A program made the position numbers and the translations under genes. From Granulicatella adiacens ATCC 49175 (lineage in GTDB: Bacteria; Bacillota; Bacilli; Lactobacillales; Aerococcaceae), in the NCBI RefSeq assembly GCF_025150565.1, contig NZ_CP102283.1, positions 1,860,001-1,924,000 on the forward strand: a stretch of 64,000 nucleotides of DNA, in the 5' to 3' direction. The notes beneath the pieces were generated by a model, which saw only the letters and a program-made list of their open reading frames with translations, was not told the origin of the DNA and made no database searches. Below, piece after piece: positions 31,140-39,995 of the stretch (the stretch's first letter is position 1; every line of letters starts with the position of its first letter).

Positions 31140-31988
31140 ATGAGTAACGAACGTTTTTTAATGATAGAGTCTGATATTAAAAATTTATCCTTCCGATTAG
31201 AGTCTATTACCAAATCCAAATACGATAGCGACTGGCATAGTACGCTACATACTCATCCCTTTACTGAACTTTTCTATGTTATTGATGGTAAAGGAGAATT
31301 TATTATTCAACACCAACGTTTTCCGGTTAAAGCCAATGATTTTGTCATTATTAATCCTCAGGTAGAACACACTGAAGTTTCTTCACCCGATTCTCCTCTA
31401 GAATACATTGTGGTGGGAATCCAAGGTCTGTCCTTCTCTAATTTAACACCTGTGGATCAAGGTGGCCATCCTTTCTCGTTCTTTAATTTACGAGATGAAC
31501 AAAAGGACATTTTGCGCTACTTAAACGCGATGGTGCAAGAAGCCACGAATCAAGCGCTCAGTTATGATTTAGTTTGTCATAATCTGTTAGAAATCTTATT
31601 GATTAAGATTTTAAGACACCAGCATTTTGATTTGGAAGTCGGTTCTCATAGTAAAACGACAAAAGATATTGCTTTTATCAAACATTATTTGAAAACATAC
31701 TACCGAGAAAGCATTCAGCTAGAAGCATTAGCGTCAATGACCCACTTAAGCCGCTTCTATATTTCCCACAGTTTTAAAAAAGAAGTCGGCATGTCTCCAA
31801 TGGAATACTTAATGACCATTCGTATCAAAGAAAGTAAAATTCTACTGCGAACAACGAATTATTCTATTTCTCAAGTGGCTGACATCGTTGGATTTACAAC
31901 ACCAACTTACTTTTCAAAACAATTTAGAAAAATAACTGGAATTTCCCCAACGGATTACCGCGAGAAATATCAAAAGGAGTCCCAATGA
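31140..31988 (+). CDS. AraC-family transcriptional regulator
   Basis: 282 residues from the ATG at 31140 (MSNERFLMIE), GAAAGGA upstream. Residues ~30-110 are a cupin-like sensing domain with 'HTHPFTELFYVIDGKGEF', usual for sugar-responsive AraC proteins. Residues ~185-280 carry two helix-turn-helix motifs: 'LEALASMTHLSRFYISHSFK' and 'SQVADIVGFTTPTYFSKQF'. It overlaps the GNAT gene (ATGA). The regulated genes are not identifiable from the window. Confidence 0.9.
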   Translation: MSNERFLMIESDIKNLSFRLESITKSKYDSDWHSTLHTHPFTELFYVIDGKGEFIIQHQRFPVKANDFVIINPQVEHTEVSSPDSPLEYIVVGIQGLSFSNLTPVDQGGHPFSFFNLRDEQKDILRYLNAMVQEATNQALSYDLVCHNLLEILLIKILRHQHFDLEVGSHSKTTKDIAFIKHYLKTYYRESIQLEALASMTHLSRFYISHSFKKEVGMSPMEYLMTIRIKESKILLRTTNYSISQVADIVGFTTPTYFSKQFRKITGISPTDYREKYQKESQ

Positions 31989-32548
31989 TACGAAAACCAA
32001 AGCGCGATGAACGCCGTCAAATCATCCCGCTCATCGAATTAATTATGCAAGATATGGAATTGCCGATTCTGGAACACACGAGTCCAGAAATGCTCTATGC
32101 GATGCTAGAAGAAGCCATGCTCGACGATCAGTTTCGCTACGGTTTGAGCCAAACCCTGGTCTATATCCATGAGGGAAAAGTGGCTGGAGCTGTCTTCGGC
32201 TATCACGGACACTTAGAAGACACGATTGATGATCCATTCCACAGCTTATACGAGGCTTACAACATTGAGCATCAAATCCCACTCTATGAAGATAAGGAGA
32301 CGATGCCAGGAGAATGGTACATTGATATTTTAGCGGTCTATCCCGAATATCGTCGCCATGGGATTGGTCGTAAATTATTAGTGGAAGTAGAGAACTTAGC
32401 GCGCCAGCAAGGGGCTACAAAAATCGCCCTCAACTGCGAGAAAGAAAATACGAAAGCCTACAAATTATACGAAAAACTAGGCTACACTCCAGAAAGTGAA
32501 CGTGTCTTAAGCGCTCATCCGTATTATCATATGACAAAAACATTATAA
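31985..32548 (+). CDS. GNAT-family N-acetyltransferase
   Basis: 187 residues. The acetyl-CoA loop 'VYPEYRRHGIGRKLL' (R/Q-x-x-G-x-G/A type) and 'CEKENTKAYKLYEKLGY' show the GNAT fold. Substrate unknown. Translationally coupled to the AraC regulator, so the pair may respond to the same signal. Starts at the ATG overlapping the regulator's TGA. Confidence 0.88.
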   Translation: MIRKPKRDERRQIIPLIELIMQDMELPILEHTSPEMLYAMLEEAMLDDQFRYGLSQTLVYIHEGKVAGAVFGYHGHLEDTIDDPFHSLYEAYNIEHQIPLYEDKETMPGEWYIDILAVYPEYRRHGIGRKLLVEVENLARQQGATKIALNCEKENTKAYKLYEKLGYTPESERVLSAHPYYHMTKTL

Positions 32549-32588
32549 AAAAATCCCTCTTCGGACGAAATCGTTCAAAGAGGAATTT
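32545..32588 (-). terminator. Second terminator-like hairpin downstream of the OppA-like gene
   Basis: Eleven-base stem with one mismatch (AAATCCCTCTT 32551-32561 / AAGAGGAATTT 32578-32588), seven Ts following on the minus strand. Backs up the perfect palindrome at 32634-32659. Confidence 0.5.
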
Positions 32589-32633
32589 GGTAAATTGTAA
32601 CTTATATGTTACATTTTGCTTTTTCAAAACGAA

Positions 32634-32659
32634 AAGAGACTCGAAATTTCGAGTCTCTT
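32634..32659. terminator. Bidirectional terminator between GNAT and OppA-like genes
   Basis: Perfect palindrome with 13-base arms AAGAGACTCGAAA / TTTCGAGTCTCTT, followed by T-rich sequence on the plus strand. It serves the convergent gene pair. Confidence 0.8.
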
Positions 32660-32670
32660 ATTTTTTATGA

Positions 32671-34290
32671 TTATTTTACAGAAGCTTGTCGTAGGTTGAT
32701 TGTACGTCCAAATGGAAGAACTTCAAATCCATCTACGTTTTCAGCAAGTAAGTAGCTTTGGCTTGCTTGATAGATTGGCGCCACAATAGCATCATCCATG
32801 ATGATTTTTTCTGCAGCAATCATTTGTTTATAACGTTCAGCTGGTTGTGTTGCATATTTTGTTTTCACTGCATTCACAGCTTCGTCGTAAGTAGAGCTTG
32901 AATAGTTTGCGAAGTTAATGCCTCCACCTGTAACGTATTGCTCTAAGAAGTTCACTGGATCTTGGTAATCTGGTGCCCAAGTTCCAAAGAAAATATCAAA
33001 ATCATCCGCTCTTTGTAATTCTAAACGGTTTTTCAATGGTACGGATTTAATGTTGAATTTCACACCTGGTAAATTCTTTTGAATTTGTGCTTGTAAGTAT
33101 TCACCGACTACTTTTGCACTACCGGCATCAGAAGTTAGTAGTGTTACTTCAATAGTATCCGTTCCTAGCTCTTGTTTTGCTAACGCTAGTTCTTTTTTAG
33201 CTTCTTCTACATTATAGCTGAGTAAGTCGCCACGATCTTCTACATAGTCTTTTCCACTTTCTGGATTTTCACCAAATCCTTTTGGAACTAATCCATTTGA
33301 AACAATGGAACCATCTTTCATGACATTATTCACTAAAGAGGCTTTATCATATGCCATCGCAATTGCACGACGGAAATGTTTATTTCCTGTCACTTTACGT
33401 TCTACGTTGAAACTCATATATCCCATTGTTGCTTTTGGAACCGCATGGTAGGTTGGTTGCCCTTTATATTGATCCACGAATTGTTCGCTGATCGTTGTGT
33501 ATTGTACTTGTTTTCCTTCAAATAATTGAACAGAAGTTGCGACTTCTTTTGACACATTCACTGTGACATTTTGTAGTGCAACGTTTGAAGCATCCCAGTA
33601 CCCTTCGTTTTTAACAAGTTTCCAAGAAAGTTCAGAACCTGTCCAGCCTTCTAATTTAAAAGGTCCATTCGTTACAATCGAATCTGCAGTAGATCCATAC
33701 CCTTCTCCTTTTTCAGTTGCCACTTTTTCAGATTGTGGTAAGAAACGAGAACCTGTTAATAATTTTGGTAAATATGGTGCAGGGTTTTCAAGGGTGATTT
33801 CTAGTGTTTTATCATCGATTGCTTTAACACCTAGTTCTTCAACGCCTAATTCTCCCGTACGAATCTTTTTAGCATTTTTGAACACATCCGCTGATTGAGC
33901 TACATGCCCTTCTTTTGGATTCACTAATTTACGATACGTATATACAAAATCTCCGGCTGTTACTGGAGTACCGTCTGACCATTTAGCGTCACGTAGTTTA
34001 AATGTATAAACAAGACCATCCGCGCTCACAGTTGGTTCTTCTGCAGCCATTCCTAATTCAACTTTATTGTCTTTTGCGACACGATATAACCCTTCAAAAA
34101 TTTGTCCTAACATATCTGAACTTGGCACATCATCATAGTCAGCACTATCCAATGTTGCTAATTCTCCAAATGTTGTAATCGTTAAACTTTGTTGATTATT
34201 TGCTGTCGTCGAAGTTGAATTGCCACCACATGCAGCCAAACCTAACGAAATTAACAGTGTTGTCATTAATAATTTGGTTGATTTTTTCAT
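32671..34290 (-). CDS. Oligopeptide ABC transporter substrate-binding lipoprotein (OppA-like)
   Basis: 539 residues with lipobox LAACG near residue 21 and a low-complexity linker. SBP_bac_5 fold: 'GLVYTFKLRDAKWSDGTPVT', 'YLPKLLTGSRFLPQ', 'RRAIAMAYDKASLVNN'. It binds extracellular oligopeptides and delivers them to an Opp permease. No permease or ATPase gene is near, so it is a stand-alone receptor, as is common in Lactobacillales where several OppA paralogs share one transporter. Pheromone uptake is possible but unsupported here. Confidence 0.9.
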   Translation of the reverse strand: MKKSTKLLMTTLLISLGLAACGGNSTSTTANNQQSLTITTFGELATLDSADYDDVPSSDMLGQIFEGLYRVAKDNKVELGMAAEEPTVSADGLVYTFKLRDAKWSDGTPVTAGDFVYTYRKLVNPKEGHVAQSADVFKNAKKIRTGELGVEELGVKAIDDKTLEITLENPAPYLPKLLTGSRFLPQSEKVATEKGEGYGSTADSIVTNGPFKLEGWTGSELSWKLVKNEGYWDASNVALQNVTVNVSKEVATSVQLFEGKQVQYTTISEQFVDQYKGQPTYHAVPKATMGYMSFNVERKVTGNKHFRRAIAMAYDKASLVNNVMKDGSIVSNGLVPKGFGENPESGKDYVEDRGDLLSYNVEEAKKELALAKQELGTDTIEVTLLTSDAGSAKVVGEYLQAQIQKNLPGVKFNIKSVPLKNRLELQRADDFDIFFGTWAPDYQDPVNFLEQYVTGGGINFANYSSSTYDEAVNAVKTKYATQPAERYKQMIAAEKIIMDDAIVAPIYQASQSYLLAENVDGFEVLPFGRTINLRQASVK

Positions 34291-34518
34291 AACAATTCTC
34301 CTTTATTGGTAAAATACATCGCATTTCACGATAGCTACATGATAGCATGGAAAATAGAAAGCAAAAAATTTTCTGCTCATATCAAAAAATAACTCTAACT
34401 TTCATTCGTAGAACAAAATCCATCCCTTTATGAACCTATATTCGTTCTTGCATTTCCTAAAAATCTAGTTTATGATAGATGTATTATAAACATATTATTT
34501 AAGAAGGGAACTTTATTT

Positions 34519-35514
34519 ATGAAAGAAAATCGCAATCACGGATTTAAGCTGCGTCTTATTTTCGGAATCATTTTAATCGCCCTAGCTGGTGTTGTCTTAT
34601 TCAGTTTAAATAAATCTACTCCAGAAGACTTAGAAAAAGCAGGGAAAGTGTTTGATGTCGCTCGAAGGGAAGACGGAGATACACAAGTAGTTAAGGTCAC
34701 TCAAATTTCTAGTAATCCTGTGGCTACGGTCGATAGTGGAAAATCAAAACTGTATATTATTGAATATTTAAAAGAAGATAATACGCATGGAATTATCGGA
34801 CTTGAAGTTCCTGCTGATTCAAAATTAGCTTCTGATTTAATTTCAAAAAATGATACTTTGCCAAACAATCCAGAATTAGTTAAAGTCACTGTCATCGATT
34901 CTTTCCGTAATAAAAAAGCCATTGTAGACTACGATTCTAAATTTACAGAAGTTTTGAATGATAATAATTTATTATCTGGTAATTCACAAACGGTTTACTA
35001 TCTATCTACATCTGAATCATCTTCTTCAGCTCAAGGTGGCATGTATGTAGCAATTGGGCTTTCAGCAGCTGGACTTCTTTTCGTTGGATTAGCTTTCCTA
35101 AAACGTAAGAAAGTAAATGCAGCTTACGATGAATTGTATGCAGCTTACCCAGAACTAAATGGTAACTTAGACTTAATGTTACAAAACGCAACTTATGCTG
35201 ATGACGAAACACGAGTTTATATTTATAAAAATCACTTCTTTACAACGCTTAGCGGGTTAGAAGTTTATGATTTAACTCAAGCAAATCGTATTTATCATTA
35301 TCAAATCAACCATAAACGTTATGGAATCACAACAAACCGCGATTCATATATCGTATTCTTAACCGATAATACAAGTTATAGAAACAAAAAGACAAAAATT
35401 CAAATTGTAAATATCGGTGAAGAAACCGATAACTTCTTACAACCTTTCTTCTTTGCAGCTCACCAAGAGTTCCCTAACTTAGAAGTTGGTTACGAAAAAA
35501 ATAGACCGTTTTAA
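34519..35514 (+). CDS. Membrane protein of unknown function, paralog 1
   Basis: 331 residues. N-terminal helix ('LRLIFGIILIALAGVVLF'), an extracellular region of ~140 residues, a second helix near 175-195 ('MYVAIGLSAAGLLFVGLAF'), then a cytoplasmic part with 'AAYPELNGNLDLMLQNATY', 'YDLTQANRIYHYQINHKRYG' and end 'QEFPNLEVGYEKNRPF'. The next gene, 35698-36699, is a clear paralog with the same topology. I do not recognise the family. No partner genes give a hint of function. Confidence 0.7.
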   Translation: MKENRNHGFKLRLIFGIILIALAGVVLFSLNKSTPEDLEKAGKVFDVARREDGDTQVVKVTQISSNPVATVDSGKSKLYIIEYLKEDNTHGIIGLEVPADSKLASDLISKNDTLPNNPELVKVTVIDSFRNKKAIVDYDSKFTEVLNDNNLLSGNSQTVYYLSTSESSSSAQGGMYVAIGLSAAGLLFVGLAFLKRKKVNAAYDELYAAYPELNGNLDLMLQNATYADDETRVYIYKNHFFTTLSGLEVYDLTQANRIYHYQINHKRYGITTNRDSYIVFLTDNTSYRNKKTKIQIVNIGEETDNFLQPFFFAAHQEFPNLEVGYEKNRPF

Positions 35515-35547
35515 TAGGGACTAAAAAGTCTCGCAAAATTGATATGT

Positions 35548-35587
35548 CCCTCCTTTACTGGATATTCCAGTAAAGGGGGGATTTTTT
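35548..35587 (+). terminator. Intrinsic terminator after paralog 1
   Basis: Fourteen-base stem with one G-T pair (CCCTCCTTTACTGG 35548-35561 / 35567-35580), loop ATATT, then ATTTTTTA. Its stem core CTTTACTGG / CCAGTAAAG is repeated after paralog 2, so gene and terminator were duplicated together. Confidence 0.9.
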
Positions 35588-35697
35588 ATCCAATAATCTT
35601 TCATTCCAGTGAGTGAAACTTTAAACAAACCTTTGCACTTCAAACTATCTTATGATATATTATTTCTGTTATACATACCTATAAAAGGAGAATTATT

Positions 35698-36699
35698 ATG
35701 ACTGAAAAACGTAATACTCGTGGGATTATTTCACTAATCGTTTTGGGAGTTGTCTCATTTCTTATCGCTATTGGACTTGTGGGCTTCTTCTATTTCTTCC
35801 AAACTGCAGATAATTTGTATAAACAAGGAAATATCTTCGGTGTGAGTCCTATGAAAGACAATGCAACGACTTCTGTTAAAGTTACTGGATTTTTATCGGA
35901 TCCAATTGCGAATGTAGATGGAGGAACTCAATTATATTTAATCGAGTTTACTCGTAAAGATAGCGAAGATTACGGTTATACAAGCCTTGAGATAAAAGAA
36001 GGCGATAAACTGATTGACGAACTTAAAGCTAAACAAGATGACTTAGTCGACAATCCAGTCTATGTTCTCGCTAAAGTCCGTAAATCGGATGGAGAAGGTG
36101 CCGTTAAGAACTACACGAGAGAGTTCAAAGAAACCATTAAAGAAAATAAAGCTATTTCTCAGTTAGCTGAGACTGAATACTATGTTTCAGCTGATGAAGC
36201 GAATACCGAACGTCTCTATGCTTCGGCTGGAGCAGGTATTGCTGTGTTATTCGGTCTTGTATTCTTCTACTCAGCTTACGCAACTCGTAGAGGAGAAGAT
36301 AAAGCCTATGGTGAACTTTATGCAGCTTATCCAGAATTGAATTATTCAATGGATACGGTATTAGAAAATGCCACTTATGTAGATAACCAATTAGGCATCA
36401 TATTATACAAAAATCACCTTATTTCTACATTCAAAAATTTCCAAGTATATGATTTAACAAAAGCTGAGCGCATTTACCATTATATCTACACACAAAAATC
36501 ATACGGAATAACGGTAAGTCGTACTTCACAACTAATCATTTTAACCTCAGATAAATCTTATCGCAGAAAGAAAACTACTCTTCTCATTAAGAATGTGGGC
36601 GAAGACACCGATGACTTACTACAACCATTCTTCTATGCAGTAAGCCAAGAATTCCCAGAGGTTCTATTAGGATATGAAAATAAAAAGAGACCTTTCTAA
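35698..36699 (+). CDS. Membrane protein of unknown function, paralog 2
   Basis: 333 residues, same plan as 34519-35514: N-terminal helix ('LIVLGVVSFLIAIGLVGFFY'), extracellular part, second helix ('LYASAGAGIAVLFGLVFFY'), cytoplasmic end with 'YAAYPELNYSMDTVLENATY', 'YDLTKAERIYHYIYTQKSYG' and 'FPEVLLGYENKKRPF'. Tandem duplication with moderate divergence. AAAGGAG precedes the ATG. Function unknown. Confidence 0.7.
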   Translation: MTEKRNTRGIISLIVLGVVSFLIAIGLVGFFYFFQTADNLYKQGNIFGVSPMKDNATTSVKVTGFLSDPIANVDGGTQLYLIEFTRKDSEDYGYTSLEIKEGDKLIDELKAKQDDLVDNPVYVLAKVRKSDGEGAVKNYTREFKETIKENKAISQLAETEYYVSADEANTERLYASAGAGIAVLFGLVFFYSAYATRRGEDKAYGELYAAYPELNYSMDTVLENATYVDNQLGIILYKNHLISTFKNFQVYDLTKAERIYHYIYTQKSYGITVSRTSQLIILTSDKSYRRKKTTLLIKNVGEDTDDLLQPFFYAVSQEFPEVLLGYENKKRPF

Positions 36700-36722
36700 A
36701 TAAAAGGTCTACTGGTTCAACC

Positions 36723-36753
36723 CCCCCTTTACTGGACTACCCAGTAAAGGGGG
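36723..36753. terminator. Hairpin between paralog 2 and the FNT gene
   Basis: Thirteen-base stem CCCCCTTTACTGG / CCAGTAAAGGGGG with loop ACTAC. It lacks a good T tract on either strand but matches the paralog 1 terminator. It probably served the convergent pair. Confidence 0.6.
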
Positions 36754-36787
36754 TACATATCAATTTGGAGATTCTTTTCCTTTACAA

Positions 36788-37588
36788 TTAATCTACATAA
36801 GGTGTTTTTGTACGGTTTAAGAATGCATAAGCTAAGCCAATTAAGATTCCTCCACCGATCCAGTTTCCAACAAATGATACTGCCCAATGACGGATAATAT
36901 TGAGCCAATTTAAAGCATCAATTGAGTTTCCAACTGGTGAGAATTTCACGATAGAGAACGATGCAAAATTCGCTACTACGTGTTCATTTACTAAGTAAAC
37001 AAACATGAAGATTGCTGAGATGACAATCCATAATTTAGCTTCTTCACTCTTGATTAAGATAAATGAAAGAATCGCTACGTTAACGAAGACATTTGCTAAA
37101 ATACCTTCCAATAAAATCAGTTCGTTTGAACGAGACAATTTCAATTCAGCAACTTTTGCAATGAACTCATTTGCATTGATTCCGTTAAATGCTGAACTAT
37201 TCGCGAATAACGCTCCTATAAACATGGCTCCAATTAAATTAAATAAAGTACAATAGAATAAAATAGCAATTGCTTTAGACCATTTAATATGTTTTTGGTA
37301 CGCTCCAGCTGTTAAGAACATCATGTTCGAAGTCGCTAACTCTCCGTTTAAAAATACAACATACACTAATCCCCAAGTGAAGATAAATGCAAAAGTAAAT
37401 CTACTTAACGCAGGATTTAATCCAGCTATAATTTGTGCCGCATGGGCTCCTGCGGCTGTACTCATTGTTAAAAATGCTCCTGCAAACATTGAACGCAGTG
37501 CATAGCGCATTTTGCTTTCATCAAAAAGCGCTTCTTTTTTTTGACATGCTTTATGCAGTTTTGTATTGAACTCACTCGTGTGTTCCAT
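36788..37588 (-). CDS. Formate/nitrite transporter family channel
   Basis: 266 residues with six membrane helices. Family marks are 'AGAFLTMSTAAGAHAAQI' near the N-terminus and the 'EHVVANFASF' motif near residue 205, with the central His region of FNT channels. Passes formate, nitrite or a related small anion. There is no pflB or nitrite gene nearby, so the substrate is open. Single gene, ATG behind AGGAGG. Confidence 0.9.
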   Translation of the reverse strand: MEHTSEFNTKLHKACQKKEALFDESKMRYALRSMFAGAFLTMSTAAGAHAAQIIAGLNPALSRFTFAFIFTWGLVYVVFLNGELATSNMMFLTAGAYQKHIKWSKAIAILFYCTLFNLIGAMFIGALFANSSAFNGINANEFIAKVAELKLSRSNELILLEGILANVFVNVAILSFILIKSEEAKLWIVISAIFMFVYLVNEHVVANFASFSIVKFSPVGNSIDALNWLNIIRHWAVSFVGNWIGGGILIGLAYAFLNRTKTPYVD

Positions 37589-37739
37589 AACATTCCTCCT
37601 AAAAATTAATTACACTTCAGTATACCATTTTTTTCACAAATGCAAAGCCTTTTCTATTGTTTTTGGCAAAAAATCCTTTACAAGTTTTATGAAGATTGTT
37701 AGAATGAGGGCTGATTAAAATAGCATAAAGGAGATTCTT

Positions 37740-38141
37740 ATGAAAAAGATTATTGGAATTTTAACAGCGGCTTTATTATTAACCGCATGTGGACAAGCCC
37801 CTGCAAATACGAACTCAACGACGACAAGTGTTGAAACGACTACAGCAGTCCAAACTACAAGTGTGACTCTCAACATTACAAAAGATGGACAAGCGATTGA
37901 AGGAAGCCCGTTTACGCTCACTTTTAAAGAGGGAGATAATCTCTTAGATGTCATGAAGGCACAACTAAAAATCGTTGAAAAAGACGGATTCATCTCTTCT
38001 ATTAACGGAGTTGAACAAGTTCCATCTGAACAAAAATACTGGTTATTTGATGTAAATGGACAAATGAGTCCTGTTGGTGCAAAAGAAGTTCTCCTCAAAG
38101 CTGGAGATGTCATCGACTGGAAATTAAATAAACTTCAATAA
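37740..38141 (+). CDS. DUF4430 lipoprotein
   Basis: 133 residues, lipobox LTACG (Cys ~17), Ser/Thr-rich linker, then a DUF4430 domain: 'GDNLLDVMKAQLKIVE', 'GFISSINGVEQVPSEQKYWL', 'FDVNGQMSPVGAKEV', 'GDVIDWKL'. DUF4430 is related to the C-terminal domain of transcobalamin. Four bases before an ECF S component, which suggests a surface protein that captures a vitamin, possibly a corrinoid, for that S component. Confidence 0.85.
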   Translation: MKKIIGILTAALLLTACGQAPANTNSTTTSVETTTAVQTTSVTLNITKDGQAIEGSPFTLTFKEGDNLLDVMKAQLKIVEKDGFISSINGVEQVPSEQKYWLFDVNGQMSPVGAKEVLLKAGDVIDWKLNKLQ

Positions 38142-38144
38142 TCT

Positions 38145-38669
38145 ATGAAAATCTCGACTCAAAAAATCGCATTTATTGCAATGATGTCGGCTTTTTGCGT
38201 GATTGGTAGACTCGGGATGCTTGCCTTCCCGAATGTTCAACCGATTACTGTAGTCGTCATTTGGATGACCTTAGAATTAGGATGGGGATACGGTGTTTCC
38301 ATCAGTATCCTTTCCATTTTAATATCGAATCTGCTCATTTCAATGGGACCGTGGACTCTTTATCAGATGATCAGTTTTTCAATTGTTTGTCTATGTGCGA
38401 CCCTACTCTCCCCTTTGTGGAAGAAAAGGGCTCGCTATCCGAAAGTAAGCTTCTTTATTTTCCCGATTTTTGCAGGTTTGATGGGATATTTATACGGATT
38501 TATCATCTCGGGGATTTGGGTACTTTCAATGCCTGGTCTGAATTTCTGGATTTATTATGCCAACGGAATTCTATTTGATACTTATCATGCCCTTGGAAAC
38601 ATTGCTTTTTGGATATTACTAATTCCTATCTTTGAACGATTAAATCCATTTGAAAAACTAAAAAAATAA
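38145..38669 (+). CDS. ECF transporter S component, substrate uncertain
   Basis: 174 residues, five to six helices, 'IAFIAMMSAFCVIGRLGMLA' at the start and 'LELGWGYGVSISILSILISN' in the S-component position. Coupled with the DUF4430 lipoprotein. A cobalamin-type vitamin is a reasonable guess from DUF4430's relation to transcobalamin. No riboswitch is visible in the 150-base upstream gap, so this is not confirmed. Confidence 0.75.
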   Translation: MKISTQKIAFIAMMSAFCVIGRLGMLAFPNVQPITVVVIWMTLELGWGYGVSISILSILISNLLISMGPWTLYQMISFSIVCLCATLLSPLWKKRARYPKVSFFIFPIFAGLMGYLYGFIISGIWVLSMPGLNFWIYYANGILFDTYHALGNIAFWILLIPIFERLNPFEKLKK

Positions 38670-38699
38670 AAGGAACAGAGTGCCCTCTGTTCCTTTTTT
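38668..38699. terminator. Bidirectional terminator between the ECF and DUF2971 genes
   Basis: Perfect stem AAAAGGAACAGAG / CTCTGTTCCTTTT (38668-38697) with loop TGCC; T run on both strands. Serves the convergent pair. Confidence 0.9.
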
Positions 38700-39770
38700 C
38701 TATCCTTTAAGTTGATAATTAACAATATCTTTTTTCAATTGACGGATTGGGTAAGGAGTATCTTTCATGATTTTCTTTGCCTGACACCCCGCATATCCTT
38801 GAAGAATATCCACTTTAGGAAGAACGACCCAATCAGACAGTTTTTCTTTGGCTTCTCTCTTAGTAGCCTCCTCTTCCTGGTTATCGAGAATAAATACAAA
38901 TCGATACTCTCTCTCGTGACTCCATTCCTTGAATTTGGCGAAGGTTGCTTGGATGTAGAAATTCAAATTTGAAAAAGAAAATCGATTACTGTGACTTCTT
39001 GTTTTGGGCCTTTGATCGATATATTCGACTTCCCCATACACACATAACCCATCAAGAGTAACTCCTTGAATTTTATCGAGCAAGCTAGAGTAGGAATATT
39101 GTAAAGCATAGCCTTCATGACTATTAGCATAATAGGACCACATTAATATATTATCGTATGCATGCGTAAAGCAGAAAACTCTAAAAACATCCATCATCGT
39201 ATTCCCATCTGCATAATAACAGTTACAATCAAAAGGATCATTAAACCACTTAGGATGACTAAAGGACACATTGCCTTCTGCCACCTGATAGGCATTTTTC
39301 TCCACCGTTTCTTTCCCGTAGTATTTTACAAAATAGGTTTTCTCTTCTAAAATCTTCTGTTCCGCTTTTTTGAAGTAGAACGTTACGTCCTCTTTAAACT
39401 CAACTCCACATTGTTTAATCAATTGCTCTGGAGCTAAAAATCCCAATCGAATATTGTTATTCAATGCGTCATTAAACACTTTATCCGCCTTTTCTACAGT
39501 AAATCCATTCGGAACTTTTGCGTTTGGATTTTGAATGAAGATTCTTTTTTGAGCCTCTAATGGAATAACGGGTGAATTCTTTTTAGAGAACTGTGGTTGT
39601 TTCAAAAGAGAGACCAGCTCCTGTTTATTAGTTAAGGTATTCAACAACAAAAAACAATTACTATCTGGATAGGACTCTTCCACCTTATAGTGAGTATGTG
39701 TCTGAAGAAAGGTTAATTTAGCAATTAAATAACGATACAATTCAATATCTTCTTTTAAGATAATTTTCAA
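38700..39770 (-). CDS. DUF2971 domain protein
   Basis: 356 residues from a TTG at 39770 with GGGGGTGAT upstream; a GTG at 39779 overlaps that site and is less likely. Residues ~1-160 are unrecognised. Residues ~165-330 show DUF2971: 'HPKWFNDPFDCNCYY', 'ILMWSYYANSHEGYALQYS', 'FAKFKEWSHEREYRFVF'. The domain's biochemistry is not known to me. It turns up in accessory loci and in some proposed defence islands, but nothing else of that kind is adjacent. A sigma-A promoter is at 39792-39820 and a structured stretch lies further upstream. Confidence 0.75.
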   Translation of the reverse strand: MKIILKEDIELYRYLIAKLTFLQTHTHYKVEESYPDSNCFLLLNTLTNKQELVSLLKQPQFSKKNSPVIPLEAQKRIFIQNPNAKVPNGFTVEKADKVFNDALNNNIRLGFLAPEQLIKQCGVEFKEDVTFYFKKAEQKILEEKTYFVKYYGKETVEKNAYQVAEGNVSFSHPKWFNDPFDCNCYYADGNTMMDVFRVFCFTHAYDNILMWSYYANSHEGYALQYSYSSLLDKIQGVTLDGLCVYGEVEYIDQRPKTRSHSNRFSFSNLNFYIQATFAKFKEWSHEREYRFVFILDNQEEEATKREAKEKLSDWVVLPKVDILQGYAGCQAKKIMKDTPYPIRQLKKDIVNYQLKG

Positions 39771-39791
39771 CCGAATCACCCCCGTATCAAA

Positions 39792-39820
39792 AGTATATCA
39801 TTTATTCTCTCTTGTTTAAA
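39792..39820 (-). promoter_or_regulatory. Promoter of the DUF2971 gene
   Basis: Minus strand TTTAAA (39815-39820), 17-base spacer ending in TGA, TATACT (39792-39797), about 20 bases before the start region. Confidence 0.6.
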
Positions 39821-39829
39821 TATACCCAC

Positions 39830-39965
39830 CAAGTCAGTTTGAAGCTTGGTAGGAATTGAGACGTAGGCTCAATCTGGTGCCCCGTTATCACTATTATGAA
39901 GACATCCGAGGAATCTGTAAGATAGACGCAAGTCTACTTTTATTATTTTTAGCACTTACAGCACA
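39830..39965. ncRNA. Candidate structured RNA, family unknown
   Basis: About 135 bases with several local hairpins and no gene: ACCAAG...CTTGGT, TTGAG-ACGTAGG-CTCAA, and TAGACG-CAAG-TCTA. The GC content is higher than in the flanking gaps, and a strong bidirectional terminator bounds it at 39966-39992. If transcribed rightward it would be a ~160-base small RNA ending at that terminator. I could not match it to 6S, SRP, tmRNA, T-box or a riboswitch class. Confidence 0.35.
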
Positions 39966-39992
39966 AAAAAGGAGGGGTTACCCCCTCCTTTT
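39966..39992. terminator. Bidirectional terminator after the CNNM/CorC gene
   Basis: Perfect 11-base stem AAAAGGAGGGG / CCCCTCCTTTT, loop TTAC. The minus-strand T run ends the CNNM gene; the plus-strand T run would end the candidate RNA. Confidence 0.9.
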
Positions 39993-39995
39993 GTA

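Noticed and set aside
38700-39993. Retron (reverse transcriptase plus msr/msd RNA)
   Set aside because: A structured RNA-like stretch lies next to an accessory gene, but that protein has DUF2971 motifs and no YADD reverse-transcriptase motif.
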